Assembly (NCBI GenBank): GCA_965656195.1
Contig: CBFHJL010000003.1
Location: 1 to 54,296 of the forward strand
Direction of reading: 5' to 3'
Length of the DNA stretch: 54,296 nt
Source: Brumimicrobium sp965656195
GTDB taxonomy: Bacteria > Bacteroidota > Bacteroidia > Flavobacteriales_D > Crocinitomicaceae
Shown here: positions 51,484-54,296 of the stretch, piece by piece
How the letters are laid out: every line of letters begins with the position of its first letter
How positions within the stretch are numbered: the stretch's first letter is position 1
The notes under the pieces: generated by a model
What the model was told of the DNA's origin: nothing
What the model saw: only the letters and a program-made list of their open reading frames with translations
The model's database searches: none
Translations under genes and position numbers: made by a program

Positions 51484-52815
51484 TTAAATAGATTTCATTT
51501 GCTCATCTGGCTTCCTTGGGACCAGCATCAATAAGACTAGACCAATGGCAAAGAAAATTATTATTGATAAAACAGAAGCTCTTAGATCTCCTGTAAGATC
51601 CTCCATTAAACCAAAAAAGAACAATCCGATTACGATACCTACTTTTTCAGAAACATCGTAGAATGAGAAGTAAGAAGCATGATCTTTCGTTTCTGGCAAA
51701 AATTTAGAATATGTTGATCTTGCCAGCGCCTGCACTCCACCCATTACAAAACCTACTCCCGCTGCAAGGAAATAAAATGTAACAGGCTTTTCTATAAAAT
51801 AAGCCCAAACACATAAGAACACCCATCCCGTCACAACAATAGTTAAGGTTTGTAGATTTCCAATCTTGCTGGAAACCCAGGACATCAAATAAGCACCTCC
51901 AGCTCCTAAAAGCTGAATCAACAATATTGCTACAATTAAACCGGTATCTCCTCCATTATTACCCCAGTCAATTTCCTTTTTTGCGAATACAACTGCCATT
52001 AACATTACAGTTTGAACTCCCGTATTAAAAAAGAAAAATGAAAATAAATATCTTTTCAGACGACGGGTACCTCTAAACTCTTGAAACACTCGCTTTAACT
52101 CTTTAAATCCTTTCCAGATATACCCTTTTTCTCTTTTCTTTTGATAAACATTATTTGGAAGTCGAGCAAAGGTAATCTGAGCAAATCCTATCCACCATAG
52201 CCCAACGAGAACAAAACTCCATTTCGTATAGGATGCATCAATAAACATGATAATGGATAAACAAACTACAAGCAATAACATGCTGCCGAAGTAACCCATT
52301 GAAAAGCCTCTTGCGGAGATATTGTCATGATCCTTCGGTTCTGCGATCTCAGGAAGAAAAGCATTATAGAATACAAAACTATTCCAAAAACCAATACTTG
52401 CGAGAAAAATTGAGAGCATTCCTAACTCTATTTGAGATGGACTGAACCAATATAAAGAAATGCATGAAAGCGCTCCCAAGTAACAGAAGAATTGCATGAA
52501 TCGCTTTTTATTCCCTGTAACATCAGCTATACCCGAAAGCAAAGGAGACAATATACTCACAAGCAGAAATGATGCAGCAAGCACATAAGAAAAAAGAACA
52601 GTATTCGAAATTGTAGTTCCGAAAAATTCAACGACTACATTCTCCCCTTCATTCAATTGCCCACCTTCTCTGCCCAACGACTTTAGATAGTAACTCTCTG
52701 TAATATTTGCATAGAAAATCGGGAAAATAGCAGAAGAAATAACAAGGTTATAAACTGAATTTGCCCAGTCATAAAAAATCCAACCTTTTATTATTCTTTT
52801 ATTTCCCTTCTCCAT
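51484..52815 (-). CDS. UMF1/Atg22-like MFS transporter
   Basis: A 443-aa major-facilitator protein with about twelve membrane helices. The UMF1 family marks are GWIFYDWANSVYNLVISSAIFP at the start, PLLSGIADVTGNKKRFMQ after helix 2-3, SFVFYNAFLPEIA, ISARGFSMGYFGSMLLL and the late GGVQALARSTYSKFLPE with FYDVSEKVGIVIGLF. The substrate is unknown for bacterial members; yeast Atg22 moves amino acids out of the vacuole. Its start is 4 bp after the stop of the E1 gene, so it is in that operon, and the kinase gene follows after 66 bp with its own promoter box. Confidence 0.92.
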   Translation of the reverse strand: MEKGNKRIIKGWIFYDWANSVYNLVISSAIFPIFYANITESYYLKSLGREGGQLNEGENVVVEFFGTTISNTVLFSYVLAASFLLVSILSPLLSGIADVTGNKKRFMQFFCYLGALSCISLYWFSPSQIELGMLSIFLASIGFWNSFVFYNAFLPEIAEPKDHDNISARGFSMGYFGSMLLLVVCLSIIMFIDASYTKWSFVLVGLWWIGFAQITFARLPNNVYQKKREKGYIWKGFKELKRVFQEFRGTRRLKRYLFSFFFFNTGVQTVMLMAVVFAKKEIDWGNNGGDTGLIVAILLIQLLGAGGAYLMSWVSSKIGNLQTLTIVVTGWVFLCVWAYFIEKPVTFYFLAAGVGFVMGGVQALARSTYSKFLPETKDHASYFSFYDVSEKVGIVIGLFFFGLMEDLTGDLRASVLSIIIFFAIGLVLLMLVPRKPDEQMKSI

Positions 52816-52819
52816 AACG

Positions 52820-54296
52820 TTAGTAATTTATCAGTTCTATAAGAGCCTCATTGAAGCGTTCTACAGGTAAGAAGTTTTTCTCTAATCCTGCATCGAAAGG
52901 AACTGGAGTATTAAGTGAAGCAACTCTTTTAATCGGTGCATCTAAATACTCAAAGCAGTTTTCATTGATCTGTGTTACCAACTCCGCTCCTATTCCACCA
53001 ATCTCACAATCCTCATGCAACACAATCACTCGTCCTGTTTTTTTAACAGACTTGAAAATTGTTTCAGTATCTAATGGAGAAAGTGTTCTCAAATCAATTA
53101 GGTCAGCTGAAACATCTGAATGATCATCCAGACTATCCATTGCCCAATGCACACCCATTCCATAGGTAACGATCGTGATATCAGAGCCCTCTCTTACAAG
53201 ACGAGCTTTTCCTATTTCAGTCGTATAGTAATCATCGTTCACCTCTTCCTTTAAACTCCTATATAAAAATTTATGCTCAAAGAACATCACAGGATTAGGA
53301 TCTTCTATTGCCGCTGCTAGCAAACCTTTAGCATCACCTGGAAACGCGGGGTAAACAATTTTCAGCCCAGGTGTATGGAAGAACCAAGCCTCATTACTTT
53401 GCGAATGAAAAGGCCCCGCAGCTACTCCTGCTCCCGTTGGCATTCTAACCACGACATCAGCATTCTGCCCCCACCTCCAATGAATCTTTGCTAAATTATT
53501 TACGATTTGATTAAATCCACAGGTTACGAAATCAGCAAACTGCATTTCAACCATTGCTTTCATACCTTTTATCGAAAGACCGAGTCCTGTTCCAACAATT
53601 GCCGATTCACATAAAGGTGTATTTCGGACTCTATCTTTCCCAAATTGATCCGTAAATCCTTCGGTAATCTTAAAGACACCTCCATAATCTGCAATATCTT
53701 GACCCATCAAAACAAGTTCTGGATATTTTTCCATCGACTGTCTCAAACCATCAGAAATTGCATCTACAAATCTTTTTTCAGAAGTCTGATTCGTAGCCGG
53801 AGCCTTAACCTCTTGTTCAAAAGGCATAAACAAATCCTCAATCTCCTTCTGAGTATCCGCAGTGACATTTGGTTCCGCATAGGCCTGATCAAGAGAATCC
53901 TGTATTTCAGCTTTAATTTCTTTAGTAAATTTCTCTACATGCTCATCCTTCAATATTCCCTCCTCTCTTAAGAAGAGTTCAAAGTTAGCGACAGGATCCT
54001 TTTTATTCCATTCATCTTGAATCCCTTCAGGGTAATACTTCGTTCCTGAAGCCTCTTCGTGACCTCTCATTCTAAAAGTCATACACTCCAATAGAAAAGG
54101 ACGAGGTCTTTCACGAATAGAATCTGAAATCTGTCGAACAGAGCTAATCACTTCTAAAATATTATTTCCATCAATCTGATAGGCATCCATACCATATCCA
54201 ATTCCTTTGTCTACAAAGTGTTTACAATTGAATTGTTCATTACTTGGAGTCGATAAACCCCATTGATTATTCTCTACTGCAAAAATCACAGGGAGA
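52820..54296 (-). CDS. Fused E1 alpha-beta of a 2-oxoacid dehydrogenase (N-terminus cut by window)
   Basis: The frame is open to the right edge, so the N-terminal part (most of E1 alpha, including the ThDP GDG motif) is outside the window. What is seen is the end of E1 alpha (IFAVENNQWGLSTP, VRPRPF-like RPRPFLLECMTFRMRGHEEA) and, after a short linker, a full E1 beta (RFVDAISDGLRQSMEKYPELVLMGQDIADYGGVFKITEGF, ESAIVGTGLGLSIKGMKAMVEMQFADF, RMPTGAGVAAGPFHSQSNEAWFFHTPG, LIDLRTLSPLDTETI). In proteobacterial and mitochondrial complexes these are separate chains; fused alpha-beta E1 is usual in Bacteroidota. The substrate is branched-chain 2-oxoacids or pyruvate. A UMF1 transporter gene follows at 4 bp. 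Confidence 0.92.
   Translation of the reverse strand, partial: LPVIFAVENNQWGLSTPSNEQFNCKHFVDKGIGYGMDAYQIDGNNILEVISSVRQISDSIRERPRPFLLECMTFRMRGHEEASGTKYYPEGIQDEWNKKDPVANFELFLREEGILKDEHVEKFTKEIKAEIQDSLDQAYAEPNVTADTQKEIEDLFMPFEQEVKAPATNQTSEKRFVDAISDGLRQSMEKYPELVLMGQDIADYGGVFKITEGFTDQFGKDRVRNTPLCESAIVGTGLGLSIKGMKAMVEMQFADFVTCGFNQIVNNLAKIHWRWGQNADVVVRMPTGAGVAAGPFHSQSNEAWFFHTPGLKIVYPAFPGDAKGLLAAAIEDPNPVMFFEHKFLYRSLKEEVNDDYYTTEIGKARLVREGSDITIVTYGMGVHWAMDSLDDHSDVSADLIDLRTLSPLDTETIFKSVKKTGRVIVLHEDCEIGGIGAELVTQINENCFEYLDAPIKRVASLNTPVPFDAGLEKNFLPVERFNEALIELINY

Noticed and set aside
1..54296. Mobile elements, phage genes, CRISPR arrays, tRNA or rRNA genes
   Set aside because: No transposase, integrase, terminal inverted repeats, repeat-spacer array or tRNA-like cloverleaf was seen; all long frames belong to chromosomal-type genes.

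Overview
This AT-rich window is chromosomal DNA of a member of the Bacteroidota, most likely an aquatic, Flavobacteriales-like organism of the Crocinitomicaceae/Cryomorphaceae kind. The evidence is: several surface proteins with type IX secretion (T9SS) C-terminal sorting domains, two of them of the 'gliding motility-associated' type B; a TPR/PD40/OmpA envelope protein with the domain order of PorE; a DnaJ with the shortened zinc finger common in Flavobacteriia; a LytS/LytR-type two-component pair with a large periplasmic propeller; and many exact TAnnTTTG boxes (often TATCTTTG) just upstream of genes, the -7 element of Bacteroidota promoters. Shine-Dalgarno sequences are mostly absent, as is usual in this phylum. 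I found no tRNA, rRNA, CRISPR array, insertion sequence or phage gene. Gene density is high and no gap exceeds 300 bases.

Layout. 1-8.3 kb: end of a T9SS type A protein, a 1228-aa PKD-repeat T9SS type B adhesin, a PorE-like OmpA protein, an MscS-type channel and a CPBP protease. 8.3-13.3 kb: phenylalanine hydroxylase (phhA) behind an apparent leader-peptide attenuator, a leucine-rich-repeat lipoprotein, a Spy/CpxP-like protein, an alpha/beta hydrolase, msrA and a membrane-anchored TPR protein. 13.4-19.3 kb: P5C dehydrogenase (pruA), an FtsB/DivIC-like protein, a CstB-like persulfide dioxygenase-rhodanese, ornithine aminotransferase (rocD) and yaaA. PruA and RocD together carry ornithine to glutamate. 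19.5-25.1 kb: grpE-dnaJ, a TPR/PD40 protein, an EI24-like membrane protein and purB. 25.1-30.5 kb: ECF sigma factor plus small zinc-binding partner, a secreted protein of unknown function, a beta-barrel protein coupled to waaA, and a Bax inhibitor-1 family protein. 30.5-33.8 kb: desaturase-yjbR-S4 operon and pgk. 33.8-42.4 kb: a second T9SS type B protein with a small secreted partner, carA-eno, and a DsbD thiol-transfer cluster. 42.6-54.3 kb: purL, an unknown secreted protein plus a T9SS type A beta-helix protein, a LytTR regulator and sensor kinase, a UMF1-type transporter, and a fused 2-oxoacid dehydrogenase E1 that runs off the right edge.

The most interesting signal is the 5' region of phhA. 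A 21-codon ORF (9189-9124, minus strand) contains Tyr-Ser-Tyr-Trp-Tyr. It is followed by a 13-bp hairpin with a GAAA loop and a U-tract that ends only 11 nt before the phhA start codon, and a segment of the leader can pair with the 5' arm of that hairpin. This reads as a ribosome-mediated attenuator that would switch on tyrosine synthesis when Tyr-tRNA is scarce. Other points worth checking are several promoters lying 3-5 nt from start codons (leaderless mRNAs), a TGTCAG motif cluster between yaaA and grpE, a perfect 15-bp palindrome in the desaturase leader, an inverted repeat before the persulfide dioxygenase gene, and 21-bp phased A-tract repeats at 44.9 kb.
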